Assembly: GCA_038199035.1 (NCBI GenBank)
Contig: JBBPZM010000061.1
Coordinates: 12,396-76,395, forward strand
DNA length: 64,000 nucleotides
From: DATAEY01 sp038199035
GTDB taxonomy: Bacteria; Actinomycetota; Thermoleophilia; Solirubrobacterales; Solirubrobacteraceae
Direction: 5' to 3'
Part shown: in pieces, positions 8,837 to 18,946 of the stretch
How the letters are laid out: every line of letters begins with the position of its first letter
Position numbering within the stretch: position 1 is the stretch's first letter
Notes under the pieces: model-generated
Databases searched by the model: none
What the model was told of the DNA's origin: nothing
Seen by the model: only the letters and a program-made list of their open reading frames with translations
Program-made: the position numbers and the translations under genes

Positions 8837-10572
8837 ACGGCGCAGGTCCCGCTCGCCGCCTCGCGGCGGTTGCCGTGGCGGTCGCGACGGCGGCGCTGGC
8901 CGGCTGCGGCGGCGGCGCGAGCCAGGGCGGCCACGGCCTCGAGGGGATCCCCGGCCCCGTCGCCGGCCAGCAGCGCGGCGGCACGCTGGACGTCGTCTCC
9001 CACGACGGCTTCCAGAACCTGGACCCCGGGGCCTCCTACTTCCAGCTGGACTACCAGGTCGTCTACGCCACGCACCGGCCGCTCTTCTCGTTCCGGCCCG
9101 ATGACTTCCGCCGGCCCGTGCCCGACCTGGCGGCCGGGCCGGCGCGCGTGAGTCAGGACGGGCGGACGGTCACCGTGCGCATCCACCCCGACTTGCGCTA
9201 CAGCCCCGGAACGGTGAGTCGCCCCGTGCGCTCGGGCGACGTCAAGTACGCGATCGAGCGCGGCTTCGGCTCGGTGGTGGCCAACGGCTACGCCTCCTCC
9301 TACTTCGGCGACCTCGTCGGTGCCGATCACGCCCGCGGCGGGCCGATCGCCGGCATCGAGACACCCGACCAGCGCACGCTCGTGTTCCGGCTGACCAAGC
9401 CGTTCGGGCCGACGTTCGCCGACGCGCTGTCGCTGCCGCTCACCGCCCCCGTCCCGCCCGAGTACGCTCGGCGCTTCGACCGCCGGTCCCCGTCGCGCTA
9501 CGACTCCGATCCCACCGTGCAGGCTTTCACGGGGCCGTACGTGATCCGCCGCTACCAGGCCGGCAAGCTGCTCGAGCTGGCCCGCAACCCCGTTTGGCGG
9601 TCCTCCACCGACTTTCGGCCGGCCTACCTGGACCGGGTGGTGTGGCGCATCGGGGTCGACCCCAACATCGCCGGGCGCCAGATCCTCTCGGGCCGCCGGA
9701 TGGTCAACGGGGACACGCCAGCGACCGCGATCGTCGCCCGCGCCGTCCGGCGCCAGCGGCGCCAGATCAACTTCGCCCCGCAGGGGAACCGCTACATCGC
9801 GCTCAACACGCAGGTCGCCCCGTTCGACGACGTCAACGTGCGCCGGGCGGTGGTCGCCGGCATGGACCGCCGCGCGCTCCAGCTCACCCGCGGGGGGAAG
9901 GTGGCGGGCGACGTGGCCACCCACTTCCTGGCGCCCACCGCCCCCGGGTTCGAGGCGGCCGGCGGGTACAGGGGTCCCGGCTACGACTTCCTGGCCAAGC
10001 CGCAGGGGGACCTGGCCGTGGCCCGCGCCTACCTGCGCCGGGCGGGCTTTCCCAGCGGGCGCTACAGCGGCCCGCCGATCCTCGTGGTGGGCGACGACAG
10101 CGACCCGGCCGACAAGACGGCGCAGGTCGTACAGGCCGGCCTGCGCCGGCTGGGCTTCAGGGTGCGCCTGCGGCTGCTGGCCACGGACACCATGTACTCG
10201 CGCTTCTGCAACGTTCCCGCGGCGAAGGTCCAGGTCTGCCCCAACGTCGGGTGGCTGCCGGACTTCCCCGACGGCTACGCCTGGTTGTTCGCTCCCTTCG
10301 ACAGCCAGTCGATCGAGCCCGAGAACAACACGAACTGGCCCCAGCTGCGCAACGCCCGGGTGGACGCGGCCATCGTCCGCGCCCAGTCGATCACCCAGCC
10401 CGCAGCGCGAGCGCGCGCCTGGGGGCAGGTCGACCGCATCGTCACCGGTCTGGCCCCCGCCGTGCCGTGGTTCTGGGACCGCACGCCGAACATCGAATCC
10501 CGCGACGTCCAGGGGGTGATCGCCCAGTGGAACGCCGCCTGGGATCTCTCCTTCTCCTCCCTGCGGCGCTGA
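8833..10572 (+). CDS. ABC transporter substrate-binding lipoprotein, family 5 (peptide/dipeptide type)
   Basis: About 579 residues from GTG 8833, overlapping the upstream permease by 4 bp. The signal ends in a lipobox LAGCGG, so the mature protein is probably lipid-anchored outside the membrane. The mature part begins GGTLDVVSHDGFQNLDPG, the usual start of family-5 solute-binding proteins, and later has LAAGPARVSQDGRTVTVRIHPDLRYSPG and VRSGDVKYAIERG, also typical. Ligands of this family include peptides, nickel chelates and sugars; the ligand is not predictable here. Its place between two permease genes is an unusual order. Confidence 0.9.
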   Translation: MNGAGPARRLAAVAVAVATAALAGCGGGASQGGHGLEGIPGPVAGQQRGGTLDVVSHDGFQNLDPGASYFQLDYQVVYATHRPLFSFRPDDFRRPVPDLAAGPARVSQDGRTVTVRIHPDLRYSPGTVSRPVRSGDVKYAIERGFGSVVANGYASSYFGDLVGADHARGGPIAGIETPDQRTLVFRLTKPFGPTFADALSLPLTAPVPPEYARRFDRRSPSRYDSDPTVQAFTGPYVIRRYQAGKLLELARNPVWRSSTDFRPAYLDRVVWRIGVDPNIAGRQILSGRRMVNGDTPATAIVARAVRRQRRQINFAPQGNRYIALNTQVAPFDDVNVRRAVVAGMDRRALQLTRGGKVAGDVATHFLAPTAPGFEAAGGYRGPGYDFLAKPQGDLAVARAYLRRAGFPSGRYSGPPILVVGDDSDPADKTAQVVQAGLRRLGFRVRLRLLATDTMYSRFCNVPAAKVQVCPNVGWLPDFPDGYAWLFAPFDSQSIEPENNTNWPQLRNARVDAAIVRAQSITQPAARARAWGQVDRIVTGLAPAVPWFWDRTPNIESRDVQGVIAQWNAAWDLSFSSLRR

Positions 10573-10661
10573 CGGGAGGCCCGGTGGGCGCCGGGCGAGC
10601 GCGCGGCGCTCCCGGCACCCGCCGGCGAGAGGGGCGCGCGACGCCGGGCGAGGCCTGACCG

Positions 10662-11621
10662 ATGGCCGCCTACGTCCTGCGCCGCCTGGGCTGGACGGTG
10701 ATCGCCCTGCTGGCGGTCAGCGCGATCACCTTCGCCATCTTCTATGCGCTGCCCTCGGCCGACCCGGCGGCCCTGCGCGCTGGGCGCCAGGCCAATCCCG
10801 CGCTGATCGAGCGCATCCGCCACACGCTCGCCCTCGATCAGCCGGTCTACGTCCAGTACTGGCGCTACATGAAGCAGGTCGTCGCGCACTTCGACTTCGG
10901 CTTCTCCTACCAGGACGACGCGCCGGTGCGCCAGCAGATCCTCGACCGCCTCCCGGCCACGATCTCGCTCACGCTAGGAGCGGTGGTGGTATGGCTGGCG
11001 ATCGGGCTGCCGGTGGGGATCGTGTCGGCGATCATGCGCCGGCGGCTGGTCGACCGGGTCAGCATGGGCGGGGCCCTGGTGGCCATCTCGGCCCCGGTCT
11101 ACTGGCTCGGACTGCTGAGCCTCTACCTCTTCTCCAAGGACATCGGCCGCCTGCCGCTGTTCGACGGAGCCGGGACCTACGAGCCGATCTCCCAGGACGC
11201 GGGAGCGTGGTTCGGCTCGCTGGTCATGCCCTGGGTCGTGCTGGCCGCCACGTTCGCCGCCTTCTACGCGCGCCTGCTGCGCGGCAACCTGAGCGAGGCC
11301 ATGGGCGAGGACTACGTGCGCACCGCCCGGGCCAAGGGGCTGCCCGAGCGCCGGGTGGTTCTCAACCACGGCGTGCGCACGGCGATCACCCCGATCGTCA
11401 CCGTGCTCGGGCTCGACATCGGGATCCTCCTCGGCGGCGCCATCCTCACCGAGACGGTGTTCGACGTGCCCGGCGTCGGGCGGCTGCTCTTCGACGCCAT
11501 CCAGCACGCTGACCTGCCGATGATCCAGGGCACCGTCCTCTTCGGCGCCTTCTTCATCGTGGTGGCCAACCTGGTCGTCGACATGGCCTACGCCCTGCTC
11601 GATCCGCGCGTGCGGCTCTGA
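10662..11621 (+). CDS. Peptide/nickel-type ABC transporter permease (DppB/OppB family)
   Basis: 319 residues. The N-terminal helix (YVLRRLGWTVIALLAVSAITFAIF) is followed by a loop with LALDQPVYVQYWRYM and FDFGFSYQDDAPV, the usual DppB pattern. Later come AISAPVYWLGLL, the EAA loop EDYVRTARAKGLPERRVVLNHGVR for ATPase contact, and GGAILTETVFDVPGVGRLLFDAI. It should pair with the DppC-type permease at 7859. The gene starts 89 bp after the binding-protein stop and is the last of this set. It ends convergently with the ATPase gene at 11683, with 61 bp between stops. Confidence 0.92.
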   Translation: MAAYVLRRLGWTVIALLAVSAITFAIFYALPSADPAALRAGRQANPALIERIRHTLALDQPVYVQYWRYMKQVVAHFDFGFSYQDDAPVRQQILDRLPATISLTLGAVVVWLAIGLPVGIVSAIMRRRLVDRVSMGGALVAISAPVYWLGLLSLYLFSKDIGRLPLFDGAGTYEPISQDAGAWFGSLVMPWVVLAATFAAFYARLLRGNLSEAMGEDYVRTARAKGLPERRVVLNHGVRTAITPIVTVLGLDIGILLGGAILTETVFDVPGVGRLLFDAIQHADLPMIQGTVLFGAFFIVVANLVVDMAYALLDPRVRL

Positions 11622-11656
11622 CCGCCTCGGTCAGCCGGTGTCGGCTTCGTCCCCCC

Positions 11657-11684
11657 GACCGGCCGCAGCTCCCCCCGGCCGGTC
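11657..11684. terminator. GC hairpin between convergent transporter sets
   Basis: A perfect 8-bp inverted repeat, GACCGGCC (11657-11664) and GGCCGGTC (11677-11684), with a 12-base loop, lies in the 61-bp gap between the convergent stops and overlaps the minus-strand ATPase stop codon. No T-tract follows on either strand, so it is not a classical intrinsic terminator. It may still pause or protect both transcripts. Confidence 0.3.
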
Positions 11685-12842
11685 AGCCGGCGTCCGCTCC
11701 GGCCCCCGCGCGGGCGGCCGCCCCAGTCCCCGCGCCGGCGGGCTCGGGCAGCCGCTCGCCCGCGCTGAGCGGGCTGTCGGGCGAGCGGGTGGCGGCGGCG
11801 ACCTCGTCGGCGCCCACGTTGAGCGGGTGGTGGCAGGCGGCGAGGTGGCCGCCCGCGTACCCGGTCAGCGGCGGCTCGACCTCGGCGCACACGTCGGTGG
11901 CACGGGGGCAGCGGGTGCGGAAGCGACAGCCGCTGGGTGGGTCGGCGGGGTTGGGCGGCTCGCCGGCCACGACGACGCGCTCGCGGGCGCGGTTGCGGTG
12001 GGGATCGGGGATGGGGATCGCCGCCAGCAGCGCCGCGGTGTAGGGATGGATCGGCTTGGTGTAGAGCTCCTCGCCGGGCGAGACCTCCACCAGCTTGCCG
12101 AGGTACATGACCGCGATGCGGTCGGAGACGTGACGGACGACCGACAGGTCGTGGGCGACGAAGACGTAGGAGAGGCCGAGGTCGTCCTGGAGGTCGTCGA
12201 GCAGGTTGACGACCTGAGCCTGGATCGAGACGTCGAGCGCGGACACCGGCTCGTCGAGCATGATCAGCGCCGGCTCGACGGCCAGCGCGCGGGCCACGCC
12301 GATGCGCTGGCGCTGCCCACCCGAGAACTCGTGCGGGAAGCGGTTGATGTGCTCGGGGTTCAGGCCGACCCGCTCCAGCAGCTCGCGCACCCGCGGCTCG
12401 ACCTGGCCGCGCGGCACCCCGACCAGGCGCAGCGGGCGCCCGACGATCTGGCCGACGCGCTTGCGGGGGTTCAGCGAGGCTTGTGGGTCCTGGAAGACCA
12501 TCTGCATCTCGCGGCGCACCGGCGCCAGCTCGCGCCGGCCGGCGCGGGTGATGTCGCGCCCACGGAAGCGGATCGTCCCCGCGGTCGCATCGACCAGGCG
12601 CATGAGGCAGCGGGCCAGCGTGGTCTTCCCGCAGCCCGACTCCCCCACGACGCCCAGCGTCTCGCCCTCGCCCAGCCTGAACGTCACGTCGTCGACGGCG
12701 TGCACGTGGCCGGCGCGCCGGCTGACGGCGAGCCCGCGCCTGATCGGGAAGAGGACCTGGAGGTGCTCGACCTCGAGCAGCGGCGTGGCCTCGCCTGCGC
12801 CCGGCCTGGCGCTCGCCGCGGCCTGGTCCGCCCGCCCGGCGC

Positions 12843-12846
<4 letters not shown>
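11683..12846 (-). CDS. Oligopeptide ABC transporter ATP-binding protein (DppF/OppF type)
   Basis: About 387 residues from ATG 12846, overlapping the upstream ATPase gene by 4 bp. It carries VVGESGCGKTTLARCLMRL (Walker A), the Q-loop in MVFQDPQASLNPRKRVGQI, the ABC signature FSGGQRQRIGVARAL, Walker B LIMLDEPVSALDVSIQ, and the switch His in VFVAHDLSV. The C-terminal oligopeptide/dipeptide extension contains CRFRTRCPRATDVC. It energises peptide-type import with the DppD-type ATPase and the permeases at 13921-15964. The tail is Ala/Gly-rich low complexity. Confidence 0.93.
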
Positions 12847-13883
<1,037 letters not shown>

Positions 13884-13920
13884 CAGCCGCTCGTCGTCCT
13901 CGCCGGTTCCGGCGCCCTCA

Positions 13921-14871
13921 TCAGCCGCTCAGCCTGATCCGCGGGTCCAGCGCCGCGTAGAGGACGTCGACCACCGCACTCAGCATCACCACGAAGAACG
14001 CGCCGAACATCGTCACCACGAGCACCGGCGGCACGTCGAGCGCCCCGATCGACTGCGCGGCGTACTGGCCCACGCCCTGGAGGTTGAACACCGACTCGGT
14101 CAGGATCGCGCCGCCCCCGATCACCGCGGCGAAGTCCAGCCCCCACAGAGAGACGATGGGCACCATCGAGTTGCGCAGGACGTGGTGGACGAGCACGCGC
14201 CGCTCGGCCAACCCCTTGGCGCGGGCCGTGCGCACGAAGTCCTCGTTGATGGTGTCGAGCACGTTGGAGCGCAGCACGCGCGAGTAGATGCCCACGAACA
14301 GCACCGACAGCGCCGTCCAGGGCAGCAGCAGGTGGTAGAGCCACTGGATCGGGTCCTGTGTGAGGGGGACGTAGCCGCCGTTGGGGAAGATGCCCAGCTT
14401 AAAGGCCAGCAGGTAGAGCATCACCGCCCCGACCAGGAAGACTGGGGTCGAGACGCCGACGAGTGAGAGCGCGGTCAGCGCGCGGTCGGTGAAGCGCCCG
14501 GCGGTGATCGCGCTGAACAGGCCGAAGCCCACGCCGGCGGCCAGCCACAGGATCCCCGCGCCGATCGACAGCGACAGCGTGGCCGGCAGGTCGCGCCGGA
14601 TCTCGCCGAGGACGTTGACCTGCTGGTGGTAGGAGATCACCGTGCCCGTGAAGACCTTCTTCATGGTGATGGCGTACTGGACGTAGATCGGCTTGTCGAA
14701 GCCCCAGGTGCGGCGGATCGCCGCCACCGTCTCGGGCGTCGACGTCCGCCCGGCCAGGCGCTGGGCGGGATCCCCGTTGGGGATGGCCTGGACGATCAGG
14801 AAGGTGAGGATCGAGATGGCGAACAGCACCAGGGCCATCGAGATCAGCCGGCGGGCGACGAAGCGGACCAT
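13921..14871 (-). CDS. Peptide-type ABC transporter permease (DppB family)
   Basis: 316 residues. FVARRLISMALVLFAISILT is the first helix; the next loop has WGFDKPIYVQYAITMKKVF. The later part shows VGVSTPVFLVGAVMLYLLAF, the EAA loop EDFVRTARAKGLAERRVLVH and GGGAILTESVFNLQGVGQYA. This is the usual DppB architecture of six helices. It lies between the DppC-type permease (46 bp upstream) and the ATPase genes in a five-gene minus-strand set. Confidence 0.92.
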   Translation of the reverse strand: MVRFVARRLISMALVLFAISILTFLIVQAIPNGDPAQRLAGRTSTPETVAAIRRTWGFDKPIYVQYAITMKKVFTGTVISYHQQVNVLGEIRRDLPATLSLSIGAGILWLAAGVGFGLFSAITAGRFTDRALTALSLVGVSTPVFLVGAVMLYLLAFKLGIFPNGGYVPLTQDPIQWLYHLLLPWTALSVLFVGIYSRVLRSNVLDTINEDFVRTARAKGLAERRVLVHHVLRNSMVPIVSLWGLDFAAVIGGGAILTESVFNLQGVGQYAAQSIGALDVPPVLVVTMFGAFFVVMLSAVVDVLYAALDPRIRLSG

Positions 14872-14917
14872 CAGTGCCGCCTCCAGGAGACCATGTGATC
14901 GAGCGGAGGGGGCACTG

Positions 14918-15964
14918 CTAGTGCTCGAGGCGCACCTGCGCGCGCGGGTCCAGGGCGTCGCGCACGCCGTCGCCGAAGACGTTGATCCCGAGCACGGCGG
15001 CGACCAGCATCACGCCGGGCACGAGCGTGAGGTGGATGGCGCTCGGTATCAGCCGGATGCCGTCGCTGATCATCGTCCCCCAGGACGGGTTGGGGTCCTG
15101 CACGCCGGCGCCCAGGTAGGAGAGCCCGGCCTCGAGCAGGATGGCGTTGGCCACGATCAGGGGAAGGAAGACGATCAACGTGGAGGCCACGTTGGGCAGC
15201 AGCTCGGCCGACATGATCTGGGCGGAGCGCATGCCCTGGGTGCGGGCCGCGTCGACGAATTCCTTCTCGCGCAGCCCCAGCACCTGGCCGCGGATCGGCT
15301 TGGCCACGTAGGGGACGTAGACGACCCCGATGATCACCGCGGGCACCAGCAGCGAGTTGCCCGAGAGCTTGAACAGGCCGAGATTGAGGCCGCCCAGGGC
15401 CAGCGCGGTGCCCAGGGCGACGCCCAGCAGGACCGCGGGGTAGGCCCAGATGAGGTCGAGCACGCGGGCGAGCACGCCGTCGAGCGGGCCGCGGAAGTAG
15501 CCGGCCAGCAGCCCGATCAGCGCCGCCAGGACCATGGTCAGGGCGGTGGCCACGAAGCCGACCTCGAGCGAGTTGCGCCCGCCGTAGAGCAGGCGCACGG
15601 CGATGTCGCGCCCGTTGGCGTCGGCGCCCAGCAGGAAGCGACCGTGCCAGGTCGGCCCGGTCGGGATCCCCTGGGGCGACACGACGTCGCGCACCTCTCC
15701 GCCCACGAGGACGGTGTCGGTCACGTGGTTGTCGTTGGGGCCGGTGTGGGCGACGTGGCGCGCGTAGAGCGGCGCGCACAGGCAAAGCGCGACGATGACC
15801 AGGAAGAGCGCCCCGAAGGCCAGAGCGACGCGGTTGCGCCCCAGCCGCCTGGCGGCCAGCCGGTAGGGGCCGATGCCTGCGGCCGGCCGGGGCCCCTCGT
15901 CCCCGGCGAAGCGCTCGACCGCGGGGGGCGGGGCGGTGTCGGCGGCGGCGGGCTGGGTGGCCAT
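14918..15964 (-). CDS. Peptide-type ABC transporter permease (DppC family)
   Basis: 348 residues. An Ala/Pro-rich cytoplasmic N-terminus leads to the helix VALAFGALFLVIVALCLCAP. The periplasmic loop carries GRFLLGADANGRDIAVRLLYG, the DppC signature, and is longer than usual (about 60 residues between helix 1 and this motif). Later come the EAA loop EFVDAARTQGMRSAQIMSAE and EAGLSYLGAGVQDPNPSWGT. It pairs with the DppB-type permease downstream. The binding-protein gene lies upstream across a 68-bp gap. Confidence 0.92.
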   Translation of the reverse strand: MATQPAAADTAPPPAVERFAGDEGPRPAAGIGPYRLAARRLGRNRVALAFGALFLVIVALCLCAPLYARHVAHTGPNDNHVTDTVLVGGEVRDVVSPQGIPTGPTWHGRFLLGADANGRDIAVRLLYGGRNSLEVGFVATALTMVLAALIGLLAGYFRGPLDGVLARVLDLIWAYPAVLLGVALGTALALGGLNLGLFKLSGNSLLVPAVIIGVVYVPYVAKPIRGQVLGLREKEFVDAARTQGMRSAQIMSAELLPNVASTLIVFLPLIVANAILLEAGLSYLGAGVQDPNPSWGTMISDGIRLIPSAIHLTLVPGVMLVAAVLGINVFGDGVRDALDPRAQVRLEH

Positions 15965-16032
15965 GGCTCAGGCGGGCACGGCACGACGGTCTCGCCGCGC
16001 GGCCACCATAGGCCCCGCCGGGCCCGGGGGCG

Positions 16033-17703
16033 CTACTTCAGCGACCAGCTCGACCAGTCGTTGAGGTACAGCGGGTGGAAGACCGCCGCGTCGAAGTTCA
16101 GCCGGCTCGAGAGGAACTTCGGCAGCTTCTCGGACCCGTAGACGGCGACGTAGCCCTTGCCGGCCACGTACTGGTCCAGCGCCTGCCAGTCCTTGGCCAC
16201 CGAGCCGAGCTTGGTCGTCGGCACCTTGTTCAGCCGGGCCAGCTCGCTCTGGATGTGGGGGTCGTTGACCAGGCCGAAGTTCTGGTTGTTCGTCGGCTGG
16301 ATCGCGCTTCCGTCCAGGAGCAGGTAGAAGTCCGATGGGTTGGGGAAGTCCTGGATCCAGTCGGCGAACCCAGTCTGCGCTCGGGTCTTGGCGTTGCCGA
16401 TGGTGGGGAAGTAGGTCTCGTCGGAGATGATCTTCGGCGTCGCCTTGTAGCCGATCTTGTTGAGCACGCTCGTGTAGTAGTCGACGTACTCGCGGCGCGG
16501 GCTGCGCATCTGCCCCCACACCACGATCTTGGTACCGGCCGTGCCCGACTGCTGCACTAGCTGCTTGGCCTTTGCCAGGTCCGGCGCCTGGTTGGGGTCG
16601 CCGTAGGGGCACGGCGCGTCGGGGTGGCCGGTCAGCCCCTTGGGGATGAAGTAGCACTCGGGGTCGAGGAAGCCGGAGGCCAGCCGCGACAGCGCGCGCT
16701 TGTCCAGCGCGTAGTTGACGGCCTGGCGCGCCTTCTCGTTGTTGAAGGGCTTCAGGCGCGTGTTGAGGAAGAAGTAGAACGTCGACGGGATCGTCTCCTT
16801 GGAGAAGCGATCCTTGGCCCGCGACTGGATCTGGGACAGCAGGGCGGGCGGCAGGGTGTCGCCGGCGTCGAAGGCGTCGGCCTGGTCGTTGAGGACCTGC
16901 TGGGCCTCGGACTGGGTGTTGGAGGTGATGTTGACCGTGATGCGGTCGAGGTTGCCCTTGGGGATGTCGGGGATGTCCAGGCCGACGAAGCGGGGGTTCT
17001 TGACCAGCGTGAACGTCCGGTTGGGCGTGACCTTGGTGATCATGTAGGGACCCACGCCGGGGGGTGGCGAGGCCGAGAGGTTCCTGGTCGGCGTGCCCTT
17101 GGGCACGAGGCCCGCGGCGGGAAAGGCCAGGACGTTGGGGAAGGCGCCGTAGGCCTTGACGAGCTTGATGGTGATCTTGCCGGTGGCGTCGTCGGTGGTG
17201 ATGCCGGAGATCGTCTTCGCACTTCCCTTGTCGAAGGCCGAGGCGCCGGCGATGTTGCCGGTGAAGAACGACTTGCCGCCCCAGTTGGCCTTGATGGCCC
17301 GCTGGATGGTGTAGGCGAAGTCGCTGGCCTTGACCGGCTTGCCACTGGAGAAGACCAGCCCCTTGCGCAGGGTCAGCGTGTAGGTCCGCCCGTCGGGCGA
17401 GATCTGGGGCAGGCTCTGGGCCAGGCCGGGAATCAGCTCGGTGCCCTGGGGCGCGGGCGCGTGCTTGTAGGTCAGCAGCGGCGTGTAGGTAATCCACGTC
17501 GCCTCGGCCGACTGCGTCGTATAGCCCTGCGCCGGGTCGAGGAAGTCTGGGGCTGTGCCCATCAGCACGGTGGCCGCTCCGCCCTGCTTGCCGCCGCCCG
17601 TGGCGGCGTTCTGCCCTCCGCCGCCACCGCCGCAGGCGCTCAGGGCGAGCGCCAGCGCCATCGCGCCCGCGGATCCCAGGATCAGCCGAATCGGCTTGCT
17701 CAT
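16033..17703 (-). CDS. ABC transporter substrate-binding lipoprotein, family 5
   Basis: 556 residues. The signal MSKPIRLILGSAGAMALALA ends in the lipobox LSACGG, followed by a Gly/Asn/Ala linker and the domain start GGAATVLMGTAPDFLDPAQG. Typical family-5 phrases include PQISPDGRTYTLTLRKGLVF, ASDFAYTIQRAI and ALDKRALSRLASG. It should deliver its ligand to the permeases encoded just downstream. It is the first gene of the minus-strand transporter set, 70 bp beyond the acidic orphan's stop. The ligand is unknown; peptides are usual. Confidence 0.92.
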   Translation of the reverse strand: MSKPIRLILGSAGAMALALALSACGGGGGGQNAATGGGKQGGAATVLMGTAPDFLDPAQGYTTQSAEATWITYTPLLTYKHAPAPQGTELIPGLAQSLPQISPDGRTYTLTLRKGLVFSSGKPVKASDFAYTIQRAIKANWGGKSFFTGNIAGASAFDKGSAKTISGITTDDATGKITIKLVKAYGAFPNVLAFPAAGLVPKGTPTRNLSASPPPGVGPYMITKVTPNRTFTLVKNPRFVGLDIPDIPKGNLDRITVNITSNTQSEAQQVLNDQADAFDAGDTLPPALLSQIQSRAKDRFSKETIPSTFYFFLNTRLKPFNNEKARQAVNYALDKRALSRLASGFLDPECYFIPKGLTGHPDAPCPYGDPNQAPDLAKAKQLVQQSGTAGTKIVVWGQMRSPRREYVDYYTSVLNKIGYKATPKIISDETYFPTIGNAKTRAQTGFADWIQDFPNPSDFYLLLDGSAIQPTNNQNFGLVNDPHIQSELARLNKVPTTKLGSVAKDWQALDQYVAGKGYVAVYGSEKLPKFLSSRLNFDAAVFHPLYLNDWSSWSLK

Positions 17704-17773
17704 GTGCCTCTCCTCAACGCTCGACTCCGCCGCCCCTCGCGGCGCGCGCAGTCTAACCCCGCGCCGGCCCGGC

Positions 17774-18442
17774 TTACGAGCCGCCGGGGCGATCGTCGTC
17801 GGGTGCGGGCTCCTCGTCGTCGCCCTCGTCGTCCTCCTCGTAGAGCGACTCGCGCGCCAGCTCGCGTCCGCGGTAGTCGAAGAGCGCCACCTCGAGCAGG
17901 TCCGAGCGGTAGTCGTCGGGGGCGATCATCGTGAAGCGCTCCTCGACGAGGGCGCACTGGTCGACCACGACGTCGGCCAGCTCGGCGGTGACGATCGCCC
18001 CGCCCGGAACCAGCGCTCGACCCCAGACGAGCGTGATCGTCGCCGCCTTGCCCTGCTCGCCGCGCCAGCTCCCGATCGCCTCGTCGCACAGGTCGAGCTT
18101 CCAGCCGGGGTTGCGCTCGGCGGTCTGGGCGGTGAAGTCGGCCACCGCCTCCGAGGCGGTCGGCTCGGTGCCCTCCTCGCCCGGGGCGAACGAGACGTAG
18201 CCGAAGAGCTCGAGCTCGGTGGAGGTCAGGGTGGTGGCGGGGACGTAGGTGCGCCCGGCGTAGGTGCGATCTGGGTGCCAGGAGATCTCGCCCGGGGTCC
18301 CGAGGTCCTCGCCTTCCGCGTCGACGCGGCGGCATGCCTCGGCGAACTCGCGGGCCAGGCGCTCCTCCCAGCGCCCATAGGGCAGCCCCTCCTGAGGCGG
18401 CTCGGCGGCGAACCGGGGAACCAGGCGATCGGTCGGAGCCAC
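17774..18442 (-). CDS. Hypothetical cytosolic protein with acidic C-terminus
   Basis: 222 residues, no signal peptide or membrane segment. I do not recognise a family. The core contains EISWHPDRTYAGRTYVPATT, then LFGYVSFAPGEEGTEPT and ERNPGWKLDLCDEAIGSWRG, and suggests a mixed alpha/beta globular domain. The last 25 or so residues are strongly acidic (EEDDEGDDEEPAPDDD). It lies between dtd (20 bp upstream) and the transporter set, so it could share dtd's transcript. Confidence 0.6.
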   Translation of the reverse strand: MAPTDRLVPRFAAEPPQEGLPYGRWEERLAREFAEACRRVDAEGEDLGTPGEISWHPDRTYAGRTYVPATTLTSTELELFGYVSFAPGEEGTEPTASEAVADFTAQTAERNPGWKLDLCDEAIGSWRGEQGKAATITLVWGRALVPGGAIVTAELADVVVDQCALVEERFTMIAPDDYRSDLLEVALFDYRGRELARESLYEEDDEGDDEEPAPDDDRPGGS

Positions 18443-18462
18443 GCGGCGTGGAGCCTACGCGG

Positions 18463-18885
18463 TCAGCCGCTCTGCTCGAGCAGCAGCGTCACCGGCCCGT
18501 CGTTGACCAGCTCGACGGCCATCGTCGCGCCGAACACCCCGCGGGCCGCGCCCAGGCGATCGCAGAAGCGCTCGTACAGCGGCCCGGCGTGCTCGGGCGG
18601 CGCGGCCGCGACGTAGGAGGGGCGGTTGCCCCGCCGCGTGTCCCCGTAGAGCGTGAACTGCGAGACGCAGAGCACGTCGCGCTCCCCCAGCGGCTCGTTC
18701 ATGCGCCCGCCGGCGTCGGAGAAGACCCGCAGCGCCCGGACCCTGTCGGCGAGCCGGTCGCAGCCCGCCTCGTCGTCGGCGTGGGTGACGCCGAGCAGGA
18801 CCGCCAGCCCCTTACCGATGCTCGCCACCTCGGCGCCGTCGACGACGACCGACGCCCGCGACACCCGCTGGACCAGGGCACGCAT
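18463..18885 (-). CDS. dtd: D-aminoacyl-tRNA deacylase
   Basis: 140 residues, normal for DTD. It removes D-amino acids (and glycine mischarged on tRNA-Ala) from tRNAs in the cytosol. MRALVQRVSRASVVVDG is the family N-terminus, with the active-site SQFTLYGD at residues 75-82 and the cross-subunit motif NDGPVT at 128-133 (the family has NxGPVT with the Gly-cis-Pro that selects chirality). The start is the family-standard Met. The gap upstream (18886-18946) holds one copy of a palindromic repeat. Confidence 0.96.
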   Translation of the reverse strand: MRALVQRVSRASVVVDGAEVASIGKGLAVLLGVTHADDEAGCDRLADRVRALRVFSDAGGRMNEPLGERDVLCVSQFTLYGDTRRGNRPSYVAAAPPEHAGPLYERFCDRLGAARGVFGATMAVELVNDGPVTLLLEQSG

Positions 18886-18897
18886 CCGTCAACACTA

Positions 18898-18940
18898 TGG
18901 GCGTGGCGCTTTTGTCGGTATATGGCCACCAAAAACGCCA
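18898..18940. repeat. 43-bp palindromic dispersed element, copy 1
   Basis: This stretch matches 61061-61103 without gaps, 36 of 43 bases by my count, including the shared blocks TTTGTCGG-like, ATAT and CAAAAACGCCA. Its ends are imperfectly complementary, so it can fold as a hairpin around the AT-rich centre. It lies between the AEC transporter stop and the dtd start, both minus strand. Confidence 0.6.
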
Positions 18941-18946
18941 TCCTGA